Of a stretch of DNA of 64,000 nt, positions 44,824 to 56,326 are shown one piece after another. The translations under genes were made by a program, and so were the position numbers. The notes below the pieces were generated by a model that worked only from the letters and a program-made list of their open reading frames with translations, ran no database searches and was not told the origin of the DNA. The stretch covers positions 1,364,001 to 1,428,000 of the forward strand of contig JAQOOI010000076.1 of the NCBI GenBank assembly GCA_028554645.1. Direction: 5' to 3'. Each line of letters starts with the position of its first letter. The first letter of the stretch is position 1. Source of the stretch: Omphalotus guepiniiformis (lineage: Eukaryota; Basidiomycota; Agaricomycetes; Agaricales; Omphalotaceae).

Positions 44824-44925
44824 GATATGGCGGAAAATCAAAAGATGTTCGACTAAATGTTTTCATATGCGTCTTTATATCTGTTTTCCCTGTGGAAACA
44901 GACTGGAAATGGATACTGTGAGCTC

Positions 44926-45206
44926 ACTACGGCATCATTTCCCCATAATCCTCCACACTAATCGCAGTACTGTTGGCATTCAGAACGCAGTTATACATAA
45001 GTGAAATCTTACAGGAGGTTTTCAGCTTGGACACATTGGAAATGGATACTGTGAGCTCAAGTGGGGTAGCGAGAACCCATGGTCCCACTAGTTGCCGGAT
45101 GGATACTACGGCATCATTCCCCCATAATCCTCCACACTAATCGCAGTATTGTTGGCATTCAGAACGCAGTTATAGTGAAACCTTACAGGAAGTTTTCAGC
45201 TTGGGC
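44926..45206 (+). repeat. Imperfect direct repeat of about 102-105 bp
   Basis: The unit at 44926-45030 is repeated at 45105-45206 with a few substitutions and a 5-bp deletion. A shorter word (GGATACTGTGAGCTCA) is also repeated at about 44911 and 45044. The duplication lies upstream of the acyltransferase gene and downstream of paralogue B. Confidence 0.85.
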
Positions 45207-45560
45207 ATATGAGGTGGCCCGTGGGGCCCGGGGGGAGCAAATATGTAGTTGAAAGTTCGCATTTCGCATATTGATGACTGCATATTGATAACTGATGAAG
45301 GATAGTCAACAGATTCCAAATGTGGTGATACATATATGTTACAGGGTCGCACCAAAAACTGAAATCATCAAAACGATACAATTGTGTAATACACTGAGCG
45401 TCTATCAAACCCGCGGGAAGCCTCCCGATATTGAAATTGGGTGCTGGACTAATATCCACCATCCAGTTGAAGGAGGCAAAACCTTTTGGACACCAAAATC
45501 ATCTTCTGCATTGCATTGTGACCCAGTCAAGACAAAGCTTCTCTTCGAAAGAACAAAGAC

Positions 45561-47445
45561 TTACATATATAGAGCAGCGGATGCGTTGAGTGTTATAACA
45601 TCGATGAATGAATGTCCTTGGACCTCCTTCCGGTGCTCGTCAGTGACCTCGCCCTCTAAAATCGCGATTCCAGTGTCTGTATCCTTCCTTTCCGATGTCT
45701 CTATCTTCCGACCCGTTGATTGACGCGGATGATCAATCGACGGTGGCGCAGGTCCGTCTTTCGATGTTAGGCGAAACCTGCCTTCGAACTGAGGTGGCAA
45801 GGTGATAGAGGTTGGCATATGGGACGAGTCGACGTGAAGCCTGACGCTTGCGCCGATAGGCTGAGATGGAACGAGGAGATTGAGAGTGGTATTAGAGGCT
45901 GTTACTGAGATGTCGTATTTGCCGCTCATATAAGAGGGGGTGGATGCAACGAGGTTGATATTCGTGTCAATTCGCCTGGCATAAATAATAAGAAACGACG
46001 AGAACATCCTCGAGAGAAAAAATAACGTACGAATTGCTAGTCTGTATTTCCAAGCGAGTGGGGAATTTATTTGCGTTGATGAGACTTATATCGGCCGTGA
46101 TAACACGATTTGATGTAGAAAGGGAAAGCGCTTCAGAGACATTAAAGGTGCCCTGAATTGTTGCATCTGACGTCTTAATATTTACCCTCTTTGCGTTGAT
46201 GTTCTGAAGAATAAGTCAGAAACTAGGTTGACAAGAAGTTGAACGTGCTTACAGACACCACTACCGGCATCCCAGTGGTCGTGATATCTACCGTATCAAA
46301 AGGCAATTCCGCTGCAAGTCCATGTGCAAACATTGGCAGGTCTGTTTCAAGGCCGTACATTCTATCAGAGAGGGACGGTGGAAACATGACAGTGACATCA
46401 AAGTCAAGCCAGTCTTTATTCGACTCGTCAGCTTGTGAAGTCTGTAATAGACAAGCAGACTCAGAATTTGAGTAAAGCAAAACAACAAAATATGAAAATA
46501 TTGACTAACGAAGATCCCCACACCAGGATTTCCAGGAAAACGTTCCATTAGACATACGTTCGCGCGATCACGAATGGAGGGGTTCGTATAACGCATTGTA
46601 ACGTAGACTCTTACTACATCGTCAACGAGGGGAGAGTTGATGATTTGTATTTTTCCAGCAGCAAGTGGACCTCTTGAAATGAGGGATAATGAGCGGGCGG
46701 AGACAGGTATTTGGAAAGATGTGTCTGCGGAGAAAAATGGAAAGCTTTCTGTGGAGTACCGGTTGGTGTCTGACCAGGATGCATTTGTAAGGCAGAAGCT
46801 CTGTATAGCGCCCGACGGTGAGTTGATCGGAAGAATAGACTATAAGGGCATTCTGAATCATCTACGTTCTTTAGAAATTCAGCGCCTAGAGAAACTTACT
46901 GTAGGAGAGTTTGGATGCAGAGGGTGGTTTTCGTGCTAAGACAAATTTAAATGTCTGAAATGTAGACCATACATTTCATACACATACTTGTTTATCTGGT
47001 ACTATTTTGAGGGCAGTAGTTACACCGTGATGCTGATGGCAATTGAGAAAACATGCTAAACAAAAGAAAGTAGAATCATACATACATCTGACAGTCTGGA
47101 GCCAAACAAGACCCGGATAGTGCGTGAAATGGTCGTCATTGACAGCCAAAAGAGAACGAGGAGCAATATGGATGCCCTCCATATCCTTCGAGCTCTACCT
47201 CTACGACGGCGGCGCGTCTTGCTTAGCGCCTCGTCGGACGAAGTTTGTGATTCAATGGCGTCGTAATCATCATGAGCCACATCTGTTTCAGGGGACGAAG
47301 AAGAATATGGAGGTGGTGACTCCGTTGGTGGCCCTGTGTTGCTTATTATGGCAGCTTCACTTGACTGCGTCTGCTGCGACTGCGAACCGTGCAAATGACT
47401 CGGTTTCAAGGGCGCGCATTCGTCGACTGAGTCAAGGATGATCAT
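45561..47445 (-). CDS. Membrane-anchored beta-rich protein, paralogue B (DUF7330-like)
   Basis: Same plan as the gene at 40456-42384: MIILDSVDECAPLKPSHL, a Pro/Ser tail (TESPPPYSSSSPETD), and an Arg-rich stop-transfer (KTRRRRRGRARRIWR) before one membrane segment (ASILLLVLFWLSM). Then come strand-rich units such as SLSLISRGPLAAGKIQIINS, PFDTVDITTTGMPVVV, TSDATIQGTFNVSEALSLST and TNINLVASTPSYMSG. Exon 2 is only 36 nt (46900-46935) and bridges two GTAAGT/GTATGT introns. The tail ends TLNASAALYM. Probably a cell-surface or secretory-pathway protein; no enzyme motif. Confidence 0.7.
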
Positions 47446-47586
47446 GGCGAAAAGAAAGACGAGCCTCCTGCTGCGCAGAGACGTGGTCGATTGTCTTCAT
47501 GATAGCGGATCCTGGCTCAGATCTCAGAGATGATTGTCAATTAAAGGAACGCGGCTGATGAGTGATATAGCCTGACTCTATCACAG

Positions 47587-48274
47587 CTGTGGGCCAAGAG
47601 TTTTTGCGTGGGATTTTCGGAGGGTAAAAGCTACTCGCGTTTGCGGGGGATTTTTGGAAGGGAAAAAGACTTCGTTTTTGTAAAATATCTCATAGATGAA
47701 AATGTGAAGATTCAATAAGATTTTTACAGGAATAGAATTACAAATTTCTACTATAATTTAGACAAAGAAAAATTCAACTGAAGGAACAAATTTTTGCCTT
47801 TGTTTTATGCTCAGTAAAAAGAGTTAAATTTTGCCTGTTTTCTGCCTGGTAAAAGGGTCGCGTTTTTGCTGAGCGAAAGCTCTGAAAAAATAAAGAAATT
47901 CTCACAAGTTTTTGCAAATAAATCGCCTAATATGGTAATTCCCCGATTTCCGGCAGGCGAAAACTGGACATTTTTCTGGAGCATTCCTTCAGCAAAAACG
48001 CGGCGCTTTTACGAGGCAGAATAAAAGGCAAATATCATTCCTTTCTACATACATAAAACAAAGGGAAAAATTTGTTCTTCCAGTCGCATTTTTCTTTGTC
48101 TAAATTATAGTAAAAATTTGTAATTCTATTCCTGTAAAAATCTTATTGAATCTTCACATTTTCATCTATGAGATATTTTACAAAAACGAAGTCTTTTTCC
48201 CTTCCAAAAATCCCCCGCAAACGCGAGTAGTTTTTACCCTCCGAAAATCCCACGCAAAAACTTTTGGCCCACAG
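47587..48274. mobile_element. Foldback/MITE-like element, 688 bp with near-complete inverted arms
   Basis: The ends are exact inverses (CTGTGGGCCAA... at the left, ...TTGGCCCACAG at the right). The two arms, about 295 bp each (47587-47885 and 47979-48274), pair almost throughout, leaving a loop of only about 90 bp. There is no coding frame, so it is non-autonomous. CAG flanks both ends and could be a 3-bp target duplication. The right end is 67 bp from the ATG of KRI1. Confidence 0.85.
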
Positions 48275-48340
48275 CAGTGTATCAGCATTAGTGCAGTCAC
48301 GTGCATTGCAAGAAATTTCAGTCTCCCGACGGCGACCGTC

Positions 48341-50823
48341 ATGTCACTACTGTCCGACAGTGAATCAGATGCTGGCTCTGAGGGATCCTTTCAATTCACG
48401 ATCAATGAACATTATGCAAAAGCTTTTCAGTACAAGAAGGAACGCGAAGAACTCGAAAAACGTCCGCATATAACCTTTGCTTCGAGCCGAGAATCTCTTG
48501 ACCGAACTTTTGTTTCTAGTAAAGGAAAAATATGGGTCCGATGCAGAGGAGGGCGATGAAGACTCTGAATCTGATTCTGAAGACGCGGAGTCGGAGGACG
48601 AAGATGGTGAAGAGCTCACTCCAGCGGTCGATGCTGCGATTTTACGGACATTGGCTCGAATAAAACGCAAGGATCCGGGTATCTATGATTCGAAACTTGA
48701 CGTCTTCGCAGGTGAGATAGCCCTTTCCTGTATACGGTCGTGATCTTATACTTTAATAGAGGAACAGAGCAGGTTAGGACCAGCCAAGCCAGCGACTCGT
48801 AGACCAAAGGACAAGGTATGTACTTTGCGGTACTAAATTTACGGAAGTTGAATCCTCTCACCATGCTATAGTCAAAACCTGTAACGGTCCGCCAAGTTGC
48901 TCTCGAAGCACAGCTTGACACAGGGTCGCGTTCTCCTGAGCCCGAACCTCTCACTCACGCGGAAGAGCAGAACCGTCTCCGCGAAGAGACCATTGCTGCT
49001 TTCCACCCACAAGAACTTGATAAAGATGACGATGATGATTTTCTGGTTCTAAGAGAGAAAACAAAGGATGAGCAAGAGAAGGAAGAGGAGGATTATCGAG
49101 AGTTTTTAGAGCGAGAGGTTGGAGGGGATTTGCGTGAGCTGGTCACTATTGACCCAGAAGCGGCTCTTTGGAAAGACGACGATAACACACTTCTCGAGGC
49201 GGGTACGAAGCAAGAAGAAAAAAAGGCCAAGAAAAAGAAGGTCAAGGGAAAGGGAAAGGGCAAGGACAAAGAAGCTGAAGATCAAGAGTTCCTTATGGAG
49301 TGCGTCATTACATTTTCTGAGGTAGCGATGGCGAGTGAGCTCTAACATACATAATCACTTCAGGTACATACTCAATCGCGGCTGGATTGATCGTTCTGCG
49401 AAGCATATACCCACATACAAGGAGGTAACTTCGTCTAAAGGAAAGAAGAAAGCCCAAGACAATGATGAAGACTCAGAGGATGCTAGCACAGACGAGAATG
49501 CACTTTCCACCGGCGTTCCTGACGTCGACGAAGAAGACTTTGATGAAATTGTCGATCGTTTTGAAAGTTCTTACAACTTCCGCTTCGAAGAGCCGTAAGT
49601 TTTTTTTCGCCAAGTACCCGGTATTGGCTAGGCTAAAAATTGCTTCGTAGCGATGCAGACATGATCAAAACATTTCCGCGTAATCTCCCATCTCTTGTTC
49701 GTCGGGAAGACACCAAGAGAAAGGACGCTCGAGAGAGGAAGAAGCAACGCAAAGAAGAGGAACTGCAGAAGAAGCGCGAAGAGGTCAAGCGACTAAAGGC
49801 TCTTAAAATGAAGGAACTACGCGCCAAATTGGATCGAATAGGAAAAGAGGGCGGCAAGTCTATTGAAGACGATCCTGGTATGTAACTGTGCTCCAGTGGC
49901 TACTTTTAGTGATTCGAAGCGCAATACAGCTCTACAGGAACTGGATCTTGAGGGTGATTGGGACCCTGAAGCACACGACCGACAGATGGCCGGTATTTAT
50001 GATGATGATGCCGAGTACGACGAAGACGGCAAGCCTACATGGAATGATGATATCGACATTGGTGACATAGTGGACGACGACGAAGATGGTGTGCCGATCT
50101 CCAAGAAACAGAAAAAGAAGAAGAAGAAGAAGGTCGAGGAAATAGCAAATGAGGACGGTGTCGACGTTGATGCTATGGATGCCGACATCGAGAAGGATGA
50201 TGAGGAGTGGGATGGAACAGAAGAAATGCGGAAAAGGAAGTTGGACGAGTATATGGATGAAATCTATGGCTTGGATTTCAATGATGTGGTGCGTTGAACC
50301 TTCAACAGACGTTTTCCGTGATGTGATTTGAATCCTCTGATAGGTTGGCGGCATGCCTACGAGGTTCCATTACGCTCAAGTCGAACCCCAGAATTTTGCT
50401 CTGACGCCTGCTGAAATTCTTATGGCTTCGGATAAGGAGCTCAACGAATATATTGGTATCAAAAAGTTTGCGCCCTATCGAAAACAGAAATGGGATCCTC
50501 AACGCAACGAGAAACTGAAGGAACTGAAGACGAAAATAGGTGAAAGGGGATACGGTAATGTTATGGGACAAAACACTTCCCATGACGAGCGACCGGCGAA
50601 GAGGCGGAAGGGGAAAAAGGAGAGAATGAAGATGAAGATACTCGCCGAGCCGGAAGCAGATCAGGACGGAGATGACAATCAAGCCGAGGTGGAGAAACCC
50701 GAAGCAGGACTGAACAACGATGATGATGAGGTAGATGAGAATGGTGAGGGCGAGAAACCTGGTAAGAAGAAGCGAAGACGAAACAAAAAGAAGGGAGATA
50801 GCGAGGTTGCAACTGCTGTTTGA
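48341..50823 (+). CDS. KRI1: KRI1 homologue, 40S ribosome biogenesis factor
   Basis: A nucleolar protein needed for early 18S rRNA processing with small-nucleolar RNPs. N terminus: INEHYAKAFQYKKEREELEK, then LKEKYGSDAEEGDEDS. Family landmarks follow: DPGIYDSKLDVFA, YREFLEREVGGD, FLMEYILNRGWIDR, DEIVDRFESSYNFRFEEP, IKTFPRNLPSLVRREDTKRK, EYMDEIYGLDFNDV, then MPTRFHYAQVEPQNFALTPA and PYRKQKWDP. Acidic and Lys-rich blocks alternate, and it ends in a basic nucleolar-type tail. The first intron (donor GTCCGC at 48462) splits EK/LKEKY. A CACGTG box is at about 48297. The foldback element lies directly upstream. Confidence 0.92.
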
Positions 50824-51118
50824 GCGGCAGATTTGAGCCTCTGGGCCATACGTAGACTTGTAGGCAGTCGCTAGTCGCTATGACATTAGTACTCGACATC
50901 AGTAAGCTAGAAAATCTGATGAAGACTCTGGTTTGGCTCAGAATTTTTCCATGCAGGTTTTATGACTACTGTATTTATTCTCTGTGATCTTCACCAAAAC
51001 GGTTTGTTTTCTCGTGCCTGTTCTTACACATTCCTGCGACTCTCGTCAAAAACTGCTACTGTACTTATACTAACTTGTGTTGACGTTTTTGCCCCTAATT
51101 ACCCCAGACTCGATCAAT

Positions 51119-51802
51119 ATGGCGGCTAGTTCCAGGTGGACACCTTCCTCACTGACATACGTTCCACCGAATGATCCCTCTCCTTTCCTCCAAGCCACTT
51201 TTGCGTTCGTTGATGCTCGCAACCGTTGGTTCGGCGAGGATCGCGATATTGAGGGAATGATGAATCTCTTCGACGACGCCTTGGAGCACCGAATATTGCC
51301 TAAATCCCTAGGCAGACCGGTTCTCAACAAGAAACAGTATGCTGGATACGTCAGTGGGCTGCTAGAGCTCATTAAATCTTACAAGGTACGCACATTTTTT
51401 GAAGGCGCAATCACTAACATCACGTTCCATGAAGAGAACGCCTGCTTAATCCACTGTTTAATAAACGGTTGATGTCGGTTTTCTCACTTCCTTATAGATG
51501 ACATTGCACGAAGTCATTGAGTCGACAGATAACTCGATAGTGTTTCACGTACGTCTTTCGCGTGCCATCCCCTACCTACATACCTCGTTCACGTTCCCAT
51601 CTCGTAGGCAACATCAGTTGGTGAAGGACAGAGTGGAACGCCGTTCATAGACGAGTACATGATTACTCTGCGGTTCGTTCCACCAAACCGAGAGGGCGAG
51701 TTGCCCAAAATTTGCTTCGTGAAGGAGTTTGTCGACAGTCAAGTCACTGCGGCATTCTTCCGAGAAGAAAGACGGAAAGCAAGCCTCAGACAGCAGCAAT
51801 AG
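51119..51802 (+). CDS. NTF2/SnoaL-fold protein of unknown function (about 177 aa)
   Basis: Three exons (51119-51385, 51498-51548, 51608-51802). The helix-rich start (FLQATFAFVDARNRWFGEDR, DIEGMMNLFDDALEHRILPK) is followed by strands (MTLHEVIESTDNSIVFH, EYMITLRFVPP, KICFVKEFVDS). This is the order of a cone-shaped NTF2-like domain such as SnoaL. Many such proteins in fungi have no known substrate. Middle exon 51 nt. It converges with the gene at 51896-53129, leaving 93 bp. Confidence 0.65.
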
Positions 51803-51895
51803 CAAATGCTTAGCTGTATGGCAAAAGATTTCATGACTATAGACTACTGATTGACCTAGGCTCTGTATATATACTGTCTTTCATACAAGGATACA

Positions 51896-53129
51896 TCAAA
51901 TCACATATACATTCTCCTTCTCCATCTTGTAACCCTCCAATTTCTTGAAATACTCAATGCGGGCTTGGCGCTCTCGCACAGTTTGCTGAAAACTTGAATC
52001 AAGATCCATATATCAGAACATGTAGAGAAGGTCGTACCTCGTCTGCATCGACATCGATGTCTTCCTCAACACGCCTCCTGGCCTTACCTCTTCCCCGTGT
52101 CCTGGACTTTCTCGTGTCCTCTGCCTCAGTATCATCCTCCTCATCAGACTCCTTCTTTGCCCTCTTACCACCCCGCTTGAGATTCCTGTTAGCCCGCCTC
52201 TTTGGAAGTAATGCCTTCAGATTGTTCGCCAGTCTCTCGGGGCTATCACTCGATCTTATTTCCCGCCTCTTCCCTTTCGCCCTGGAACTTTTCTCCTTCT
52301 CCTCGCGTTCATCCGCCTTCTCCTCGTTCTTATCGTCCTCTTTCTCCTCTCCCTCACGATCACTATTCAAATCAAGACCAACTTTTGCAATTCGAGCGGA
52401 AGATCTTCGACCTTTCGCGGGAGAAGGTGAGCTCGGTAGTGAAGCTTCCCTGGTGTCAGAACTAGGGCCATCTAGAGTCCCAGAAGCACGCTTGCCAATA
52501 CGTTGCTTATGTGGCGTTCGAGGGACTTTCAAAGGCCGTTCGACAGTTGAAACTGGGTTAAGCTTTGTTCGAACCGCAGGAGGTCGCTGAAGGCGCTCTG
52601 CCTTTAATTTGCTCTCCAGGGCAAAGAACCCGAACGGATCCGACCCTCCAGGAGAAAATTCGAGCGCTCGTTTAGTTCCCTCACCCTCTTCCTCCCAGCG
52701 GTATACATCCGAGTCGAAATCAAATTCCTCTTGCATCTCAACGTTCTCCTCGGCATCGAATACCTTTGTATCCCTATGATCTTTTAGAACATCGTCGTCA
52801 GATGTCGCTACTGGGAGAAAATTCGCTGCATGAGACGACGGAGATCCGAAGAGCGGTGAGGAAGGAGGAAGTGGTGAAGATGGGGTTTCTTTGGCTTTCA
52901 GTGAAGAGCCTGGCAGGGTGTCAGTAGCTTTGAAATCGGGCTTCTTAGTCCGTTTTCTAGGGGCTCTGACCCTGCGTTTGCCTAGCATCAACGTCTCATC
53001 TGCTGGGATCTCTCCAGAGGAACCTTGAATATTTATGCTCTGTAGAGGCTCAGCTCTCCGTGTACGAGATTTCAATGGGGAAGGAGATTCGGTTTTAGTA
53101 GTGTGTTTCGCATTGCGGATACGAGGCAT
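51896..53129 (-). CDS. Highly charged nuclear-type protein of unknown function
   Basis: I start it at MPRIRNAKHTTKTESPSP (53129) rather than at the upstream in-frame ATG, which lies in AT-rich leader. It has a Ser/Pro-rich N-terminal third, an acidic core (FDFDSDVYRWEEEGEGT), the segment DPFGFFALESKLKAERLQ, then alternating Lys/Glu and Lys/Arg blocks with several possible nuclear-localisation signals (KRRANRNLKRGGKRAKK). A 50-bp intron near 51998-52047 joins DADE to QTVRERQARIEYFKKLEGYK, a more ordered C-terminal helix ending ENVYVI. The family is not recognised; a chromatin- or replication-associated role is only a guess from composition. Confidence 0.65.
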
Positions 53130-53756
53130 GATAATGGTGGAAGAAAGAACTGTGACAAGTAACAAAGCGCCGTGACCGCGTCAGTCACATGACTTTTCTC
53201 AAAGATCACATGCTCGTATTTCAACCCTAACCCCTCGCCCCTTGACATTTCGGCGCTTGCACTACGAAGATTACATACAGTACATGCTTATCTTGCAATT
53301 CTATTCACTTTTTTCACGAAGAAATCGTTCCTTGAAAATGACCGGTCATACAGCGAGTGGACGAGCAGTATGAAATAAATACAGTTCCGCACCAGGCACT
53401 TGAATACCCTCCGGGCCGGACGGAAGACCGAGTACCACTACCCGGGAGGAGCATACAAGTTGACCCAGCTTCGGGCAGTCGGGACTCGGGATATATTACT
53501 CAGTTCCTGCAAACCAAGTGGGCTGATAATTCGGATATCATGGTATGACCTTTGGTTTCTGTGCCTTTATTGACCTCTCTTTTGAAGAAAGATTCATAGA
53601 AATCCTAGTTCTCGCCCGCGAAACCTGTCCATCACTGATTCACAAAAGAGCTAATAAAAAACATCACGCTATTACATTTCATGTGTATGTTCAATTCCTC
53701 ACCTGCGATGAAGCGATATCGATCTCTTGAAAAAGATTCTTGCTTGTCGTAGGGCT
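53130..53756. other. Intergenic with a doubtful short ORF
   Basis: Divergent upstream region. A frame at about 53357-53548 has coding-like composition (RTEDRVPLPGRSIQVDPASG) but I find no splice partners or start context to support a gene. No repeat. Confidence 0.35.
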
Positions 53757-53764
53757 TTATATAT
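53757..53764 (+). promoter_or_regulatory. TATA-like box of the panB homologue
   Basis: TTTATATA about 45 bp before the ATG at 53807. The close spacing implies a very short leader. Confidence 0.45.
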
Positions 53765-53806
53765 TCTCGATTACTACGAAGCTACGACGCGACGCAATTC
53801 TCCTCC

Positions 53807-54889
53807 ATGTTCTCGCTTTCATCTTGGAATATCCAAAGGAGATTTTATGTTCAAGCTGTTAGGCTGTCACACGACTCACGGCGTTGCATGAGTGTATATG
53901 GACCCTCGAATTTCGACCAAGTTTCTGGAGGTGAGTTTTCAAGACTGTCGTTTATGTTCGATTTTCTGAGTCTTTCGCAAAGCAAAACCTCGGAAAAAAG
54001 TCACGATACAATCGCTGCAGACCATGAAAGAAAAAGAATTCCCAATTACGATGGTCACAGCCTATGACTATCCCAATGCCCTCGCGTGTTCATCCAATTC
54101 CCTTGTTGATATTACCCTCGTCGGCGATTCATTAGCCCAAACATGCCTCGGGTATGCATCCACCACCCAGCTTTCACTTTGTGAAATGATCCATCACACG
54201 CGTGCGGTCGCGCGGGGGACCACTTATCCATTCCTGGTCGCCGATATGCCTTTCGGATCTTATCAGGTTTCTCTGGAGGACGCATCCAGGAATGCCGTCC
54301 GAATGATTCAGGAAGGGCGAGTAGAGGGGCTGAAATTGGAAGGCGGCTCGGAGATAGTTGGTATCGTTCGCCGGCTGACAAGCATGGGTATTCCTGTCAT
54401 GGCCCATGTTGGATTACTTCCACAACGGCATGTGTCCATGTCTGGCTACAGAGTGCAAGGAAAAGACACGGAAAGCGCGAAGCGAGTTCTCGACGATGCC
54501 TTGGCACTCGAGGGCGCCGGAGCATTTTCAATCGTTCTCGAAGCTATTCCGAAAGAGTTGGGGAAATATATCACACAACGCCTACGAATTCCCACTATTG
54601 GCATTGGAGCCGGTCCCTGGACAGATGGACAAGTGAGTTACACGATTGTTCAACGGAGTTCGGAGATTCACTAACATCTATACAGGTACTTGTTTGGGAC
54701 GATATCATGGGAACTTGGTCAGGTCACAAAGCGAAATTCGTCAGACGTTTCGCGGATCTCAAAACCGAGCGCGACTTAGCTGTGCAGCGGTACGCAGAAG
54801 CTGTGAAGTCGCGAACATTTCCTCATGAGGAAACAGAGAGTTACTCAATCGACGAATCTGAATGGAAACGGCTTTTGGAAGGTATCTAA
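53807..54889 (+). CDS. ECM31: 3-methyl-2-oxobutanoate hydroxymethyltransferase (PanB type), mitochondrial
   Basis: First step of pantothenate synthesis: ketoisovalerate plus methylene-tetrahydrofolate to ketopantoate. The N terminus (MFSLSSWNIQRRFYVQAVRL) is an Arg-rich presequence. After intron 1 (GTGAGT at 53931) come PRKKVTIQSLQ and the TIM-barrel motifs: PITMVTAYDY, VDITLVGDSLAQTCLGY (metal and substrate site), FLVADMPFGSYQ, GLKLEGG, VMAHVGLLPQ and IVLEAIP (catalytic Glu), and PTIGIGAGPWTDGQVLVWDD spanning intron 2. The end is KRLLEGI. It converges with the DUF6533-type gene, 78 bp between stops. Confidence 0.93.
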
Positions 54890-54967
54890 TGTATGATTCT
54901 GCATGTTATACAGCGTAGTTTTATCTCGTAGTCTACACAATCATAATTACAGCGTACCTCAAACTTC

Positions 54968-56326
54968 TTAATGTACTATAGGTGTCAATGCTCTTCGGTT
55001 GGAAGAAGCCAGCCTCGACTCCCTACCGCTTGTGCAACTAGGGAATGTAGTGAATAATGCAGTTACAGTCGGTTCTGCGTCATCGCCTTTGGGTGCCTCT
55101 TCGGGAAGATGGTGCATATTAATGATAAGTCGGCATCCCTTATACAACCTTGAATATACCCGAGACAACCTGAAGGCAATTGGAAACATACAGCAGATGA
55201 CACTATGGAAATGAACCAACTAGGAATTGCGCAATTACTTCAGACAACGATGGAAAAGTAGCACAGAAACTCACAAGTATCCGACCGGAGCGTATTTGCT
55301 ATGCGTGATAGTCATTACAACAGTAGCAGTAGACGTTGCTACGATAGCACACATACAATTCAGCGATTGGTAATTTAAGCGAGAAAGGTGTAGTTCATCT
55401 CACCGAAGAGTAATAAAAAGGCCGCTGTTCCATCGCGTATCATGAGGCTAACAATAGGAATTTGGCCCCATCCGCCTCGCAGAGCGGACCTGTATTTGAT
55501 GAGAGTGAGAATTAGGATGGTGCATTGTGATACAGCCGCAGCGGAGCTTCAGTACGAAAACATAAGTAGTAGAATTTGAGCAACGATTGGAGTGAAGACA
55601 CGAACCCATAATAGATGAATGATTCGGGTGAAGTTGCTAAGATGCTATTAATGCCAAAGTCAGGTCCTGGGAGTGTAACCACAACTCCAATGACCATGGT
55701 GATCAGCTGCACTAGCAAAAGTACGATGAAACCTATAGCAACAGCCTTTGACCGATTGTATAATGCATAGACTTCGAAGCAACCTAAGTCTCGATGGAGT
55801 ACAAGATTCGAACATTTTACATACCTCGAACCATAAGGACAGTCTCAACTGCTGACATTAACAGGATTTCGACGACTACTTGAGAGATGTACCAGCACTT
55901 TAGAGCCTTCCTTGAGAGCGGCAAAGAAGATGTGAGAATTACTCTTCCAATAGTGCGATTGATCCTGGAAGTTGCATTCCAGACGTCAATAAGTATCTAA
56001 GCATCCCTGACTACAACGCTTACGATTGAGCTGAAAGAGCAAAATAGCGAGTAAATAGAAACTGCCACTTGATCCAAGACTTGCTTGGTTTGCTAAAAGC
56101 GAGTGGGAAGGTTGAAATATTGAATCATGGGCATTGATAAGACTTGAGTGACGCCCTCACCTCCAGATGTATTCGACTTCGTCGTCGATTGTAAAGAGCC
56201 ATTCGTATAGAAGAAATGTCACTGCGGATGCTAGTATCACACCTTACATGAGAGATGAACATGTTATTAAGACGCCGTTTACTGACCATTGGCAAGGCTA
56301 ACTGCCCATACAGAACCAGATGTCAT
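54968..56326 (-). CDS. DUF6533-type multi-pass membrane protein
   Basis: It starts MTSGSVWAVSLAN, then GVILASAVTFLLYEWLFTID and DEVEYIW, the hallmark of this basidiomycete family. Further membrane segments follow (GFIVLLLVQLITMVIGVVVT; RDGTAAFLLLF; YLWFISIVSSA) and the end segment GCRLIINMHHLPEE. About eight exons are needed; the last intron uses GTATGT and joins SSA to GCRLII. The family has about seven helices and no known function; a receptor-like role has been guessed by others on topology alone. The C-terminal tail is hydrophilic and Thr/Ser-rich. Confidence 0.75.

Noticed and set aside
46637..46939. Plus-strand 100-aa and minus-strand 79-aa frames in paralogue B
   Set aside because: A third frame on the minus strand aligns with paralogue A and continues the gene, so these two are shadows.
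48146..48559. 137-aa ORF starting inside the foldback element and running into KRI1
   Set aside because: The first 65 codons are inverted-repeat DNA; KRI1 homology starts at the ATG at 48341, and the frame ends because an intron is read through.
52004..52590. 198-aa plus-strand Ser/Phe-rich ORF
   Set aside because: Exact antisense of the Lys/Glu-rich charged protein; Ser/Phe/Leu runs are what that produces.
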